A DNA stretch of 64,000 nt from Lepidonotus clava. Its lineage: Eukaryota; Annelida; Polychaeta; Phyllodocida; Polynoidae. The stretch spans positions 25,547,075 to 25,611,074 of the forward strand of contig OW387145.1 of assembly GCA_936440205.1 (NCBI GenBank), read 5' to 3'. The position numbers and the translations under genes were made by a program. Of this stretch, positions 25,094-42,077 are shown piece after piece (within the stretch, counting starts at the first letter, position 1; each line of letters opens with the position of its first letter). The notes beneath the pieces were generated by a model, which did no database searches, was not told where the DNA came from, and saw only the letters and a program-made list of their open reading frames with translations.

Positions 25094-28000
25094 ATGACCC
25101 CAGAGACACCCACCATGTCAGAGATACAGGTCGAACACACGCCCGCCGCCGTCGGAGTCGGTCTAGTGGCTGCGGCCGCGGCGCTGTATTTTATTGTAAA
25201 AAAGATTATGCAAATGTAAGTTATTTTTACTTAGATATTAATTGTAATGCTACTGTACTTATCACGTTTTAGAATCTAGGAATGGTGTTAATGATAGCTT
25301 TATGTATGTTGTATAGTTGTTCTGGGCAGGAAAATAGATCATGAGTTTAAAGGTACTTGTACCTATTCAGCAGGATTTTAACTTGTAGTATGCACCAGGT
25401 GGCACTGCTAGGTTAGGTTCCAAGTACCTTTAAAGAATGACTTTTGATCCGCATGCAGCACTCAGTGATTCCGTGAAAACCATAATAAACGTGGAGAAGA
25501 ATGTATAGACAAAAAAAAGATATAATTATGCCAGCAAAATACGTTATTTCTTACTCTTGGTGGTATCTCCCCTTTAGCGAAAATTAAACGATCTGGTGAT
25601 TTGAATAGATGTGAATGTTCTTTTCATTTCACAGCCGGAAAAGGCGGAATTTCCCTGCAGACACAGTGATACTGCACCAAATCGGCAGGGGACCCTTCGC
25701 CCCGAGTGTGTCCTGTTACCCCCTCAAGTTGGAGACCTTCCTCCGGATGGCTAACATACCTTACGAGGTGGGAAATTACTATGTGAACAGCCATTCCTTC
25801 AGAACCTGGACAGCTTTGTAATAAGGAGTCAAGAATGAATGCGGTCTAATAGGGGTTGGAAACCTCTAGGATTATAATTTCTATACCATTATAGTGTCTG
25901 AACTCCAGAGTTTTCTATCTATCTCAGACCGTATTCATGAATTCATTCATGACATATCACCTGACAGGTTGTGGGCTATCATGGCCTACAATCTGCCATC
26001 ATACAGTATATGTCTTTGCCGTGTCTGTACATGTCTGCAAGTTTAGAATGAAAAAATGATGCATATTGAATAGTCAAGTATGATGTTATGTCCCAAGGAT
26101 AATCGTTCTTCTAAAGATATATAGAGCAATTTGGATCACTTCATGAAACTCCAAACATATTGGAATTATTCATAATGGCAGACGAGCTAATAGATGTAAC
26201 ACCAAAGCTGCCTGATCAGGCTTAATTTTTAGCTGGTTTGCTACAAATATGTTACTCCTATTAAGCATCCTATCTATTACAGAATGTAGTGGGGTCTGTT
26301 AAGGTCATTTTTTAGTGAAATCGTTACGCGGCGGATAAAAGCACCAAATTTGGCATGAGGCACCTCTGAGGCATAACTATCAAATCTGGAAGGGGAGCCA
26401 CGTTGAAATATCAATAGGACGGATGTGGGGGCCCAAAAACCAATATGGCCGACTTTTACTATAAAAATTCTTATATCTCAGCTTCTAAAAAGACTAAAGA
26501 GACATGGTTGGTGTCAAAATTGAGGGATTATGGGTCAGGGAATTCAATTATTTATGTTTCAAGTCAATGCGGAAATCCAAAATCCAAGATGGCTGACCGA
26601 TTATGAGAAATATTATGATTTTTAGCTACTAAGGCATAAGGCCAGGGGAAATGGTTCCAATATCAGTTGTTAATAGCCTAGAGGGCTCAATAAATATGAT
26701 ATTCATCTAATACAATACCATAAATTTCAAAATGGCTGAATTCATTACCATGATACCTTTGATAATGACCGCTGGATTCCAAAATAATTCAAAAGAAAGG
26801 ATATAGACTTTACTCTTTTGCCACAAGATTTCTTGATTTCATTTGATATGATGATCCCCTGGGACCCCTTCATTGAATTTAAAAGGGGAGCCACCTGGAA
26901 ATATCAATATAACCTGGACGGGGGCAAAAAATCCAATATGGCCGACTCTTATTGAAATAATCTTATATCTCAGCTTCTGAAATGCCTAGAAACACATTGC
27001 TATTGTCCAAATTGGTAGATTATAGGACAGGGAATTCAATTATTTACGTTTTGAATCTATAAAATAGGTCTAATCGAAGCTAGCCAAAAGTTTTGGTTAA
27101 ATACCTTAAATTTCAAATGCTAAAACCATACAAAATTTGTCAAAATTTCATTTTGGTATTTCAAGATGGCTCCCCTTCTAGATTCAATAGTTATGCCTCA
27201 GAGGTGCCTCATGCAAAATTTGGTGCTTTTATCCGCCGCGTAACGAAAATGTTGTTAACAGACCCCACTAATGTTGAATGGTCGTCATAAGAAAAAGGAC
27301 ACTTAAACATGAGATTATTTCGAAATACACAGACAATGAGGGGGTAGGCATGTTAGGGTTTTGTTTTGGATCACTGGCAATACATTCCTGATAACTGACG
27401 GGTCTGCCTAACCGAGGATAAAAGCCTTTGTCTGGATCTTAATGAGAATTCACTTGGCAAAAGGCCTAGTAAGGAGATTTTTACTATGTTTTCTTGAGGG
27501 AAAATAACAAAAGCTGTCAAATTTGCAAAAGCAATAAGTTCTTATTATTTATCCTTACAGAATGATTTCACCCATGAAATGTCGTCTAAGAAGAAAACAC
27601 CATGGATTACGTACAATGGGGAGGATGTAGCTGACAGCCAAATCTGCATAGAGTATTTAACTAGTATGTTTGGTAAAGATCTCAATGAACATCTTACCCC
27701 AAAGCAAAGGGCTGCTGCAAGGGCCTATCTAAAGATGACAGAAGAGAGCCTGTACTGGTAAGTATCAATTATCATACATACGACAGACTTTTAAAATAAT
27801 TGTCAATTGAACGATATTTCCTGACTTATGGTTAAGCATTGAAATGTAGGCAATGTCTGTATGCTACAAATGATTAAACATTGATTAGAATGTATATAAT
27901 ATAAAGTAAGCGTTTCGTGGCGATTTTATCATACATAGCAATAATGTAGAACTGTTGTAATATCTGTCACTAATTCCTATTTATTTGCTAGTGCTTGTTA

Positions 28001-30313
28001 CTATTGAAACCAATATTTCTTTGAATCAATGTTTTGCTTTCTTACAATATTATTATACATGCACATTATAAAATATTAATGTTGAAGCTATATCTGACAC
28101 AGAGAATTAAAACGTCCATGCATAAGGGTGTAGAAATCAGGAGAAAATGCTTCCGAAGTTCATGCCCCATGTGGCCCTGTTTTAATTACAGGGCTCTGTG
28201 TGCGATGACTTTTGGAGATGACCTCTCCATGCTGAGGTCCATGTTGCCCTACAAAGGCTTCACTGGCTGGCTCACCTGTAAGTTCCTCCAGTCCAGGCTG
28301 AGGAAACAGCTGTGGTACCAGGGTATGGGCAGACACAGCATAGCCGAGACCATCAAAATGGGACGTGCCGACCTGGAGGCTCTGAGTACACATTTGGGTA
28401 AATTTCCATAATCCATAATTCTTGACACTGAGAACTATTGTGTGTGCTTTTGAATGCGTGTGCACGTGTACAGACGCGTGGGGATGAGTGTGCGTGAGCG
28501 TGTGTGAGTGTGCGTCTGTGTGTGCGTACGTCTGCATGTATTTCTGGAGGGTCGGGGTGGTGCGTGTTGGTATGATTTATATCCCTCCCCTCATTCAAAC
28601 AATTGCACATAATAACGATAATAAACAGATAACGGTGGAAAAATAGTTATTAAATGTAGGCCTACTGTTTAATGATAATTATAGATTTAACATAGTAGTA
28701 TTGGCAAAAGTCGGTGTTTTGAAAGCCCCTATTCTTTTTTTCAATCCTAACCTGCGATTCTACTTAAAAGAATTTTTCCTACTTGTGATAGTGTCTAATT
28801 CTTATCACTTAGTGCCTAATGTTGCTGGATGCGTGTTTGAGATTTCAGAGCATTGAACAGTTACAGACTATTACTATTATTTTATGACTGAATTATTTTC
28901 AGGAAATAATAAGTACTTTATGGGTGATGTACCATGCGAAACTGACTGTGCTATATTCGGCATGGTCGCTCAATGCAAGTGGCATCAACCAGGATCTCCC
29001 TACGAGCAAATGATTAAAGGTAATCAATTTACTGTCTATGAAAATTAATATAAAGCTCGTTATTCTTGATAACACCCTGTCTGGGTCTCATTTTCCTTCA
29101 AAGACCACTGTCGATTAGTAGAACCCCTTTGCATCTGTAAAATCAATTGAGTCCCAACAAGTCCAAAAAGTGAGTAGACTGGGGGTCATGATTGGGGGTC
29201 ATGATGTCGCATGTCGAAGTTAAGAAATAGTCATGTCGCCTGTTACTGTATTTTGAATTTCCATGTCGATTTATCATACGATTATTACCTGTATAGCTGG
29301 GTCAAGAACATCCAGAGTAAAGTTAATTTGAAAATCCTAATCTTTTATTTGCAAAATGTCCTGATTAAGAAACCAAAATACTTAACGGACATCGTTGACA
29401 TGAATATATGAAAAATAATAGTTGAGGAGGAGTTACTTTAATACAGGTTTTAATATGAAACACTAGTTGTCCTATTAAGGGGGTTAGTTGTCCTATCAAG
29501 GGGGGTAGTTGTCTTACTAATGGAGTAATAATTGTCCGATCATAGGGGTAGTTGTCCTGCCAATGGGGGTAATTGTCCTAGCATAGGGGTATTTGTCCTT
29601 CCAATGGGGAAAATTATCCTACCAATGGGGGTAATTGTCCAATCATAGGGATAGTTGTCCTACCAAAGGAGGTAGTTATCCTATCTGTAGGGGTAATTAT
29701 TCTATAGGGGTAGTTGTTCTACCCATAGGGGTGATTGTACTATTCATAGTGGTAGTTGTCCTATAGGGGTATAGTTGTCCTATCCATAGGGTAATTGTCC
29801 CTAGGAGTAGTTGTCCTATGTGGTAATTGTCGTAAGGGGTAGTTGTCCCAGGCATAGATGTCCTATGGGGGTAATAGTCCCAATGGGTTATAGTCCTAGA
29901 AGGTAGTTGTCTTAGGGGGTAGTTGTCCCCCATGGTAGTTGTCCCAGGGGAAGTTGTCCCCAGTTGTCCCAGGAGTAGTTGTCCTGTCACCCTACACCCA
30001 TTAGAATGGGTGATTGCGCAGGACCGTGGGAAAGGTGTAATAGTATCAATGTCGTCTTACAGTATTTCAGAAACTACACATAATTATTTTTCTTTAGGAA
30101 CTCCCAAATGATGTAAAATTATAGCGTCTGAAAACAAAAGCTGTCTTCCCATTTTCCTTGGAAGTATACATACCTTATAAATTGTGACGATGGTGTTCTT
30201 TTTCAGAGGACTTTAAAAACCTCGACGAATACTGTGAGCGGATGAAGAATCGTTTCTGGCCGGACTGGGAAGAGTGTATCACGGCAGGAAACACGAGAAA
30301 GGCCGTCAAATAG
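25094..30313 (+). CDS. Failed-axon-connections (FAXC)-like protein, gene 1
   Basis: Six coding exons were read from splice sites: 25,115-25,215, 25,635-25,767, 27,561-27,757, 28,192-28,397, 28,903-29,019 and 30,207-30,313 (TAG), giving 286 residues. An in-frame ATG seven codons upstream (25,094) has a weaker context; the second ATG (CACCATG) is preferred. Residues 11-28 form a hydrophobic anchor followed by basic residues. Then comes the metaxin/GST-N-like core: [29 protein letters not shown] and DSQICIEYL. The C-terminal part has GMGRHS, ETDCAIFGMVAQ and DEYCERMKNRFWPDW, all hallmarks of the fax/FAXC family. Drosophila fax acts in axon development, but the biochemical activity of the family is not settled. 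Intron 3 carries a large MITE and the last intron a minisatellite. Its neighbour at 34,849 is a tandem paralogue. Confidence 0.92.
26288..27269. mobile_element. Long-TIR non-autonomous DNA transposon in fax gene 1 intron 3
   Basis: A 982-bp element with terminal inverted repeats of roughly 110 bp beginning AGTGGGGTCTGTTAA; the two arms share GTTACGCGGCGGATAAAAGC and GCATGAGGCACCTCTGAGGC. A perfect 5-bp direct repeat, AATGT, flanks it (26,283-26,287 and 27,270-27,274). The interior holds a second, direct repetition: the block with AATATGGCCGACT, TTATATCTCAGCTTCT and CAGGGAATTCAATTATTTA occurs near 26,440-26,560 and again near 26,935-27,050. No transposase frame. A 5-bp target with AGTGGGG ends does not point to one superfamily by eye. 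Confidence 0.82.
28437..28570. repeat. GT-rich imperfect microsatellite
   Basis: Imperfect (GT)n/(GCGT)n tract in the intron after the fourth coding exon of fax gene 1. It occupies the place where gene 2 keeps its extra alternative exon; no trace of such an exon is visible here. Confidence 0.7.
29467..29990. repeat. Minisatellite of GGGGTAGTTGTCCTA-type units
   Basis: About 25-30 degenerate copies of a 17-20 bp unit resembling GGGGGTAGTTGTCCTACC, with AAT/AGT alternation and G-runs of three to six. It lies in the last intron of fax gene 1. The regularly spaced G-runs could allow G-quadruplex formation on the plus strand. Open frames across it are by-products of the repeat. Confidence 0.88.
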
Positions 30314-30861
30314 TTTAACCACATCATTACGATTGGAATTTCGCCCCGGAATAACGGACTCGCATAATTCCTGGCTTTAATTCTATTGCAGAAAACTGCC
30401 ACAACTTAATCACACACTTTGATATGCATGAATAAGGTAGAATACGGTAAGACGAGCTCGGGTAAAATGATCTTCAAAAAAACTGAATCCTTTAAATGTG
30501 TATTATGTATATGGGTACATGATTTGTGCGTTTTAGATTGGAGAAATAATGTTTAAATGCTTTGTGCTAGGCCTATGTCATAATCAATATATTTCTCGGG
30601 AGTTCTGGATCTTTATGCACATCTTGGATAAGATTGATTCACTGTATAATCAGCAATAAGTGATGGGTGTTGCGATCACACATATAAAGCCATAATATTA
30701 TAGTATCAACGTGAACATCGTGAGAATGTTTTGACTACCACAACTTTGCTTTCCTAAAATTAATATTGATCATGCATCCTATAGCTTTATAATTTCTAAG
30801 GCCTAAAATGATTAGGACAGTATAGATAATATAACGCGCTTTGTCTATGGTGCAATGTATA

Positions 30862-30867
30862 AATAAA
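30862..30867 (+). terminator. Poly(A) signal, fax gene 1
   Basis: AATAAA about 550 bases after the TAG stop, the first canonical signal found reading downstream. Confidence 0.55.
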
Positions 30868-32524
30868 ACCACATTACTTTAAGCTATGGTAGTTTTCTTG
30901 TTTTTGATTTATATGGAATAGTAGATTATGCAAAGCATGTCCACGTACTATTGTATTAATTTCTCTTCATTTGAATATAGAGAACTGAAGCAAAAAGAAA
31001 ATACATAATCATTTTATCATTGTTTAATTTCAATGAACTAAAAGCCATCCGATTTGCATCTCATCTTGATACATTTAATACATACAAACACAATGTTATG
31101 TATCTCTCTGGAAACAAACAGAGGTCTTTATAAACCCATCCGTCTCATCAGGACACCTAACAAACATGCACCAGTCACAGGTGAGTTTAATGCTCCTATT
31201 GACTTAATGGCAATGCAATCGAAGAATATTCTAAATGCATTGTAACTCGCAGAAATTCAGCACGATATAATAATTAATTGTGACAGAAATATTGAATCCT
31301 TTACCTTCTCTGTGCTGCTGATCAAGATTAATGATCAAGGAAGAGTATATTAGGAACGTCTTTTATGGGAAAGGGGTGAAATGAACATATCAGCTGACCC
31401 AATGTCCCATGCAAACATCATTATCAGGGCTATTAGTCTGTGTATAGTCTGGCAAGTTGGCGTTTCATTTATAAGATTTTCTTTTGCAAATTCAGTTTTT
31501 ACATCTATTTCCAATTCCTTTTTGATATTCCAAATCATAATTATGAATACCGAAAGGATCTTTAATCTTAACACCATTAAGCCAGATCAACATCAGAACT
31601 ATTCCTAACAAAAAAAATACCCTCTTTTCATTTAAGCAATACATGTAAGATAATTGGGGAAATTGAGGTAAGCCAGTGGTGAGTTTTGATAACATGATTC
31701 CGTTTCTTCATGAATGTGAAAAATTGAGAACATAAACAAGAAATTAGGAGAGGGGAGGTACACTGAAGGGGGTGGGGGGGGTTATGTTATGAAACACTAC
31801 AATAAAAGGATAGTGAGAGTTGGGAAGTGAGGAAAACATGAGAAAACCTAATTACAAAACTAAACTTATTTTAAAAAGAAAGTGTGAACTTGCCATACTG
31901 TACATGTACTGTCATGTTCCGTTGTATATATATATTAGATACACAATTCATTTTGTCTGTACCTACCATATAATTGTGTGCCAGTGCTCTTCTAGTGAGT
32001 TCATTGAACTCCTGGCGAATGTAGTCAGAATTTCTGTCCATGCAGTCAGGATGAGTAAGTGGAAATTTAGCTAGAAGAAAATACAATAAGCATGTTATCA
32101 GGTCTAATAAAAGAAACCACCTTATTGCCCTGTCGCTTTCGAAGGTCTATACCCATAGTTAATGGCCTGTATATAACCGTTTTTAACTACCAATATTTTT
32201 TGCCTGGCCTATAAAGCAGTTCAGCAAAGCGACTTGTGGACTAGATAGTCCCAAACAAAGCAGCCTATGATACAATGTAGCTCTTCCAAAGTCCGAAGGT
32301 AAGACATTTACTATTTTCAACATTGCAATGCAGAATCTATGCATAATTTTAGGGAACCCAAAATAATCACATATGGCTTTACGCGAATAAAGAGGACGCA
32401 AGCATTGTAATCATAACTGTGCAGATATGCCAATTGTTTTGTTCGACTTTTTCAAACAAGTTTGTGCCTATAACTGTCAACGTAATCATAGTTTCCATAA
32501 TCCTGCCCAGACATACCCTTTAAA

Positions 32525-32613
32525 GACGCCAGTATCTCTCAGGCATCACCACCTATTGACACCTGTATCTCTCAGGCATCACCAGGCCTAGACGCCAGAT
32601 GCCTGAGAGATAC
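32525..32613. repeat. Direct and inverted 16-20 bp repeats (hairpin-forming)
   Basis: A 20-bp word beginning GTATCTCTCAGGCATC occurs at 32,532-32,551 and 32,565-32,584, and its 16-bp core occurs inverted at 32,598-32,613. GACGCCAG precedes both the first direct and the inverted copy (32,525-32,532 and 32,591-32,598). The arrangement can fold into alternative hairpins. It may be the remnant of a small inverted-repeat element. Confidence 0.7.
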
Positions 32614-32999
32614 ATAGCACATATTATGTCAGAATTGTCAATTTGATGCTTAATATATATCAAAAACTTTTTTTTCTTTTTAAAAAGACTAGAATGGACC
32701 ATATTATAATTTATCTGACAATTGCCATTAAGGAAATAATTATTTATATTCATGTTTTTGCTTCTTATTGGACTAATTTAAAACTTTATGGTATCAGTGG
32801 CGTCCTTTGGACATATTCCCTCAGTTATTTGGTGTCCATTTTGCACTATTTGAAAATTTTGTGGAGTCTTGAAAGGGTTAAATTTCTTCAAAAAGGATAT
32901 ATAGGCCTAGGCCTATAGAATACGATTAAAAAGACGGGACTTCCTACTCCTGACTGTATGGTTCACTGAACCTCAGTAGTTGCGTTTTTTATGTGTCGG

Positions 33000-33160
33000 G
33001 AATAAAAGATAATACGTGTACTCTTCAGACTGCTAAATATCCACAACTAGCAAGGATCAGGTATAAGAAGGTGGTTCAGAAATCAACAGCCGAACGACGT
33101 TAACTTCCTGGTAAATCAAGGATAGTAGATCTTTCGTTCAAAACTGATCAAGAACTAAAG
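33000..33160 (+). promoter_or_regulatory. Possible non-coding first exon of fax gene 2
   Basis: The segment ends at ACTAAAG followed by GTAAGAG, a consensus donor, and lacks long frames. It lies 1.7 kb before the first coding exon of gene 2, a plausible leader. No transcript evidence; the upstream limit is arbitrary. Confidence 0.3.
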
Positions 33161-34848
33161 GTAAGAGCTCGATTATTCTGAAATTTGCTATTAATTCTAT
33201 GAGTCATTCGACTTTCTAAATGTTTATCTTTTGTTGCTTATTTATACATGATCTAGATTATGTCTCTCGGGGGACCCAAACCAAAATAATTTACAAAGCT
33301 TCGGATAACTGTATAGAAATAATCATGTTCCACAAGTCTAATTATGGTCAGTTGCAAAGTATTAGCCATGAAAACTAGCTTAAACCTAGTGAGAAATCAA
33401 TGAGATTGCATCCTAGCATTTGTTATCAAAGACAATTTTGGTGGATCCACATTAAGCAAGAAAATCTTTTTAATCATGTTATGCCAGTTATCATGGTCTA
33501 CACTCCGGAATACTTTGGATTTATAAATTACCTTTGGTCTTTGGTTCCCTTTTTGTTTTTTTGTTTTTTAAATAAATGAGAATGTCTCAATATTCTAGTT
33601 CTCTATGCACCTAATGATCATTCATGAGTCGACTTCGAGACTCAAGGCAGATGCCTTTTTTTAAATTTCTCATTAATTTCTTTCGTAGCCATGATGCATG
33701 TGCCATATCGGTATAGGCCCCCGGGCTCTCCCATACCTTTTGATATGCAGGCAGTGTCCAACTGCGCGATGGGATGTAGGCTTATTGCCGTCGATGGGGC
33801 CATGTATTCTTAAAATTTCATGCGATAACACAATTTTAATGAAACATAATTATGGAAGGCCTATACCATAGATATCAATAAAAATGGAAGCACATTTTGT
33901 GGTAATTGGGATAAACATCGTTTATAAATGGGAAAACATTTTGAGATGTTAAAGAATTCGGACTCGAACATAATATCATACATGTATTTGATATTTCTAT
34001 GACGACCTAATCGCTAATTCCTATTTACGAAGCAATACATATTGGATAATGGGGCGTTATTGCAAAATGTAAATTGACCATAATTATTTTCAAATTGTCT
34101 TTTAATTGTCAAATATATTATCCAGTCTCCATTATTATGGTGATGATCCAATGTCTTCCATGCAATGCTTGATTATCATAACATTATATTGATTGTATGT
34201 ATATATTTACTGTTACTGTAATAACTCTGAAACCCAAGGGAAACCTTGAAGATTATTACCAGTAAAACCTTTTTTAAAAAATGTATTAGGCCTATATTCC
34301 AATAAAAAACGTTTTTAAAGCAGGTTACTACGAGCTATTATATAGCCAAAAATAAATACAATCGCCTAGGAATTGAATATTCCATCGCGAAGCAACTGCA
34401 AACAAACGGCCGTCGCATGTGCCTTCATCGCGACTGTGTATACTATCCCACCATGTAAATGGGGCTTAACACTTCATACCTGTAACCTATGGCCACTTCT
34501 ATAATTGTTGTAACACTGCATACATTCAAGAGTAGTTTGAATAAAAGTGGTAGGCAATTGTTTGTTCCCACAACATGGGTACGATAATTGCGTTCGGTAA
34601 TCCTTTCCTCTCTACAACATATAAGTGTACCCACGGAGAAATTTGAATAGAAGAGAAGGTGTATGTGCACACAAGAACGATGCATGAGCAAACCCGACCC
34701 CAGCTAACAGTCTGTGCTCAAGGTTTCTCAATGAAGAGTGTGACGTAGGGGTTCTGCTATACGCTATATGGGATCGTGCATGAAGCACAGTGTAACTTCA
34801 GAATAAATCTAGGAAGTGCTTAAGATTCATCACACTGTTTCCGTCAAT

Positions 34849-38929
<4,081 letters not shown>

Positions 38930-39623
38930 ACTGCATTCCTCTGTTCTATCAATTATTTCGGGCGATTGTCGGTATTTCCAGTAGGTAAAGCCTAAAGCCA
39001 ATGCCAATAAGCCCATTCCACATTGAGTTTATCCCAGGGTTGGACATAATTAACGTATAAAGCATTCTTGTATTTTACAAATTTCAGGAGCAATACGTCA
39101 ATCAAATTGATTTGCTTAATTTTGTATTCTGCAACTGTCTCAATGGTAAAAGCACTGGGCAATTTTGAAAATATTTCACGGTAAACCTTAATGTTGATGT
39201 AAACTGGGATGGGCTTATTCTAACACAGGTAAACCTAGATTCATATTACGGAGAAGTACGTGTAATTCTATTATAGGTTGGTATCATAGAGACTTTGTGT
39301 GTCTGTAAAGGGGTACTGTGAAAGATCGTCATAGAAATGTGACGACATGATGAATACGAAATCAGAGTGGAATGGTTATGTATGTTAACGGGTGCCTGAG
39401 TTATACATATTTCATGTTTGTTGTGAGATATTTAATTTGGAAGACGGCAAAACCAAACAGTTCATATCTGAGCCTTATATCGTCATTACTGATCAATTTA
39501 ATAAGCCATACGCTGATAAGAGAGAGCTATTAATGTTTTTTTTACCTTTTGAATAAAGGTTACGCATTATGATTGCTTGATCCTTTCCTTGAAATAATCT
39601 ACCCCCCTTAATTCAAGTTACCT

Positions 39624-39709
39624 TTTAATTGTCATATAAATAAAGGTATATAAATGGAAAATGTTGTTTAATTGTCATATAAATAAAGGTACATAAATGG
39701 AGAATATTA
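39624..39709. repeat. 43-bp tandem duplication carrying two poly(A) signals
   Basis: A unit beginning TTTAATTGTCATATAAATAA is present twice with a period of 43 bp (starts 39,624 and 39,667). Each copy supplies an AATAAA (39,639-39,644 and 39,682-39,687) about 710-760 bases after the fax gene 2 stop, the likely 3' end of that gene. Confidence 0.85.
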
Positions 39710-39717
39710 TTGTTGTC

Positions 39718-39723
39718 TTTATT
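39718..39723 (-). terminator. Poly(A) signal of the SDR gene
   Basis: AATAAA on the minus strand about 100 bases after the SDR stop codon. Cleavage would be expected near 39,700, within or next to the duplicated 3' end of the convergent fax gene 2. Confidence 0.65.
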
Positions 39724-39824
39724 CTTCTTTTCAACATTCTATAATAACATTGCTTATATAAATATGTCACATTCACAACACAAAAGAAGTTTTCCGAGAT
39801 AAACGATCGACTAAACTTTCATTC

Positions 39825-41790
39825 TTAGAAAGGAAGTTCAGAACCGTCCCAGTTGTAGTACTTTCCACTGCCCTGGACGCTGAGACCGTTGATAATATCC
39901 ATAAGCATGTTCACTGAATGTTCGGTGGTAAATAACTTATCTGCCGGCACGTTTTTGTGGTAGGGACGTGAGAGGTCAGTGTCCACAGTACCTGGGTGGA
40001 GGGAGACACAGATCACCTTCTGACGACCACGGCCATACTCCAGACTCAGATTCCTGGTGGCCATGTTAAGGGCGGCTTTCGACATTCTGTAGCTATACCA
40101 TCCTCCAAGAGCTAGAAATACAATAATAGTAAATTTTAATCTGCTGAATCAATGTAACCAGTTCACTACGGAGTGAATAACATATATGCACGTTACATAT
40201 ATCCATGTTATCTGTTTGAGGGAGTTTTAATTGGTATATAACAGCAAATCCGTCTCTCTTTTGACAAGATAAAACATTTAGTCATCTTAGAACATGAGAG
40301 ATTTGCAATACATGACATGGAATAAAGCTCTTCACACTGATCAATAGGATTACTACTCAGAATGCAGATCATGTTAGTGTTAATGTCCTTGTCTATATCC
40401 GCACAATTAATCGCTATCGTACATTTCAATAACTTACTTCATCAGCATCTTTGTTCCGTTAATTTTCCTCTGCAATATTCGTTTTGAAAGGACTTTTATT
40501 CTAATAAATATCTGTAAATATGACTCACCGTTATCGGTTATTGACCCCACTTTCGCCGACATGTTCACGAGGATACTTTTATGTGGGTCTTTATCAGCTG
40601 TACCAAAAGCTCCGGTTCCTTTCTTCAGCAGATCTCCGAAGTGCTTAGCCATGAGTACGGCGCCCACGGTGTTAGTGAGAAATGTGGCCTGAAGACCCTG
40701 GAAATGACAGAAATGTGGCATTTGATATGATGTTATCTAATTCAAGCCTTTCGCACTATTCATAGTCTCATGTTAATGATTAGAGCTGTGGTAATTCAAG
40801 TAGTATCCGCTTTATGTTATACATGTGGTAGGAATAAGTAATTGTTTCGGGTTAAAAAGTATTCTTTTTTTAGGCAAGAACAAATTGTGGCTAATCCTTT
40901 TAGTAGATATCAAAAAATATAAGAACAACATTTCAATACCGAGGTTGATGGGTTTTATATATCTAAGAAAATGAATTCTCCTTAAATTTTCTATACGATC
41001 TTGGCATACTTCACCGAATAGCAGTTTTATCCATTTCTAATACCTCGTTTTTCTGTTTTCACCTGCATCACTATTGATTCACGATTTCATCACCGTTTCA
41101 TCCCTTTTGCCATAACTCTACATCCTGTAATAATTATGATTGGACCAACCTCTTGTGACACATCTCGCAGACTGGTCTCTCCTCGACCACTCGGATGTAG
41201 CATCCCCGAAGAGTTAATTAGCAGATCAAGTTTTCCGTGTTTCGTTTTGAGATTCGCTGCAACTCCAAGTATTTGGTCCTCAGCAGTTATATCCAATTTG
41301 TCGATGTCTAACCTGAAACCATAATATAACATTTCAATGAAGACTATAACAGTAAGCTTCTCCGCAGTTGATGTGGTCCCTTATGGAATTACAATCTATC
41401 TAGATGCACACAACTAATACTGGTAATCACTAATTATCAGTACTGGGTGTAGTTTACTTGTTTTATGGCCAATCCCTACGAATCAAGACAAAAAATATAA
41501 TACTTCAAATACTACATTTTATATTGTCCCTACTCTATGTATTACAAAAAAACGCGACTTGTCTTAGCAAAATAACTTTTGATACATAAATGGCTTTAAA
41601 CATGATAAAATGATAATTACAAGCCTCACCGAGACGGATACTCGTTATGGAGTCCCTGTAGTTCTGTAGCCCGCTCCGGGTCTCGACATGTTGCTATAAC
41701 GTGTGTATCTGGACGTTTGGATAAAAGATGACGGCAAAACTGAATACCCAGCCCGCGACTAGCACCTTGGACAAGGGCTATTGAAGTCAT
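39825..41790 (-). CDS. Short-chain dehydrogenase/reductase, C-factor/sniffer-like
   Basis: Four exons read on the minus strand: 41,790-41,630, 41,312-41,150, 40,697-40,529 and 40,111-39,825, giving 259 residues, normal for a classical SDR. The Rossmann cofactor motif is GASRGLG (residues 9-15) after a short beta strand, LLINSSG replaces the classical NNAG, the catalytic serine lies in VNMSAKVGS (155-160), and the YxxxK pair is Tyr172-Lys176 in YSYRMSK. HPGTVDTDLSRPY is the usual loop after the active site. It is probably a cytosolic NADPH-dependent carbonyl reductase of the C-factor/sniffer group; the substrate is unknown. It converges with fax gene 2. Confidence 0.92.
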
Positions 41791-42077
41791 CTGAAATGGG
41801 AAAATCCAAATACTGCACACACTAGTCACACTTGAATAACATACACTTCAATGCAACATTGATATCGGTACGAACATCAAATCGTTTATATTAGGCAAAG
41901 CTTAACACTGCCATCTCAATATGAATCTACTGGTGAATAACTTTACGAATGCAGCATTAGGATTTTCATGGTAACATAAAGCAAGTTTCCTGTCAAGTAT
42001 TTTTTGACACAAGTCTGAAAAACGGGAATATCTATGTTGTATTATCGGGGCTGGGGGAGGTATTTCTAACACTCGAA

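Larger units (their letters stand above)
30314..32999. other. 3' UTR of fax gene 1 and intergenic spacer
   Basis: The 3' UTR probably runs to about 30,885, where AATAAA (30,862-30,867) lies about 550 bases after the stop. The remainder up to the second fax gene is AT-rich with overlapping chance frames near 31,054-32,086 and a small hairpin at 32,525-32,613. No supported coding exon. Confidence 0.5.

Noticed and set aside
27093-27290. 65-codon plus-strand frame
   Set aside because: It reads through the right inverted repeat of the 982-bp MITE.
28160-28610. Minus-strand frames rich in His and Thr
   Set aside because: They are antisense to a fax exon and continue through the GT-rich microsatellite.
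29697-29990. 97-codon minus-strand frame rich in Gly, Thr and Leu
   Set aside because: It is a translation of the 17-20 bp minisatellite.
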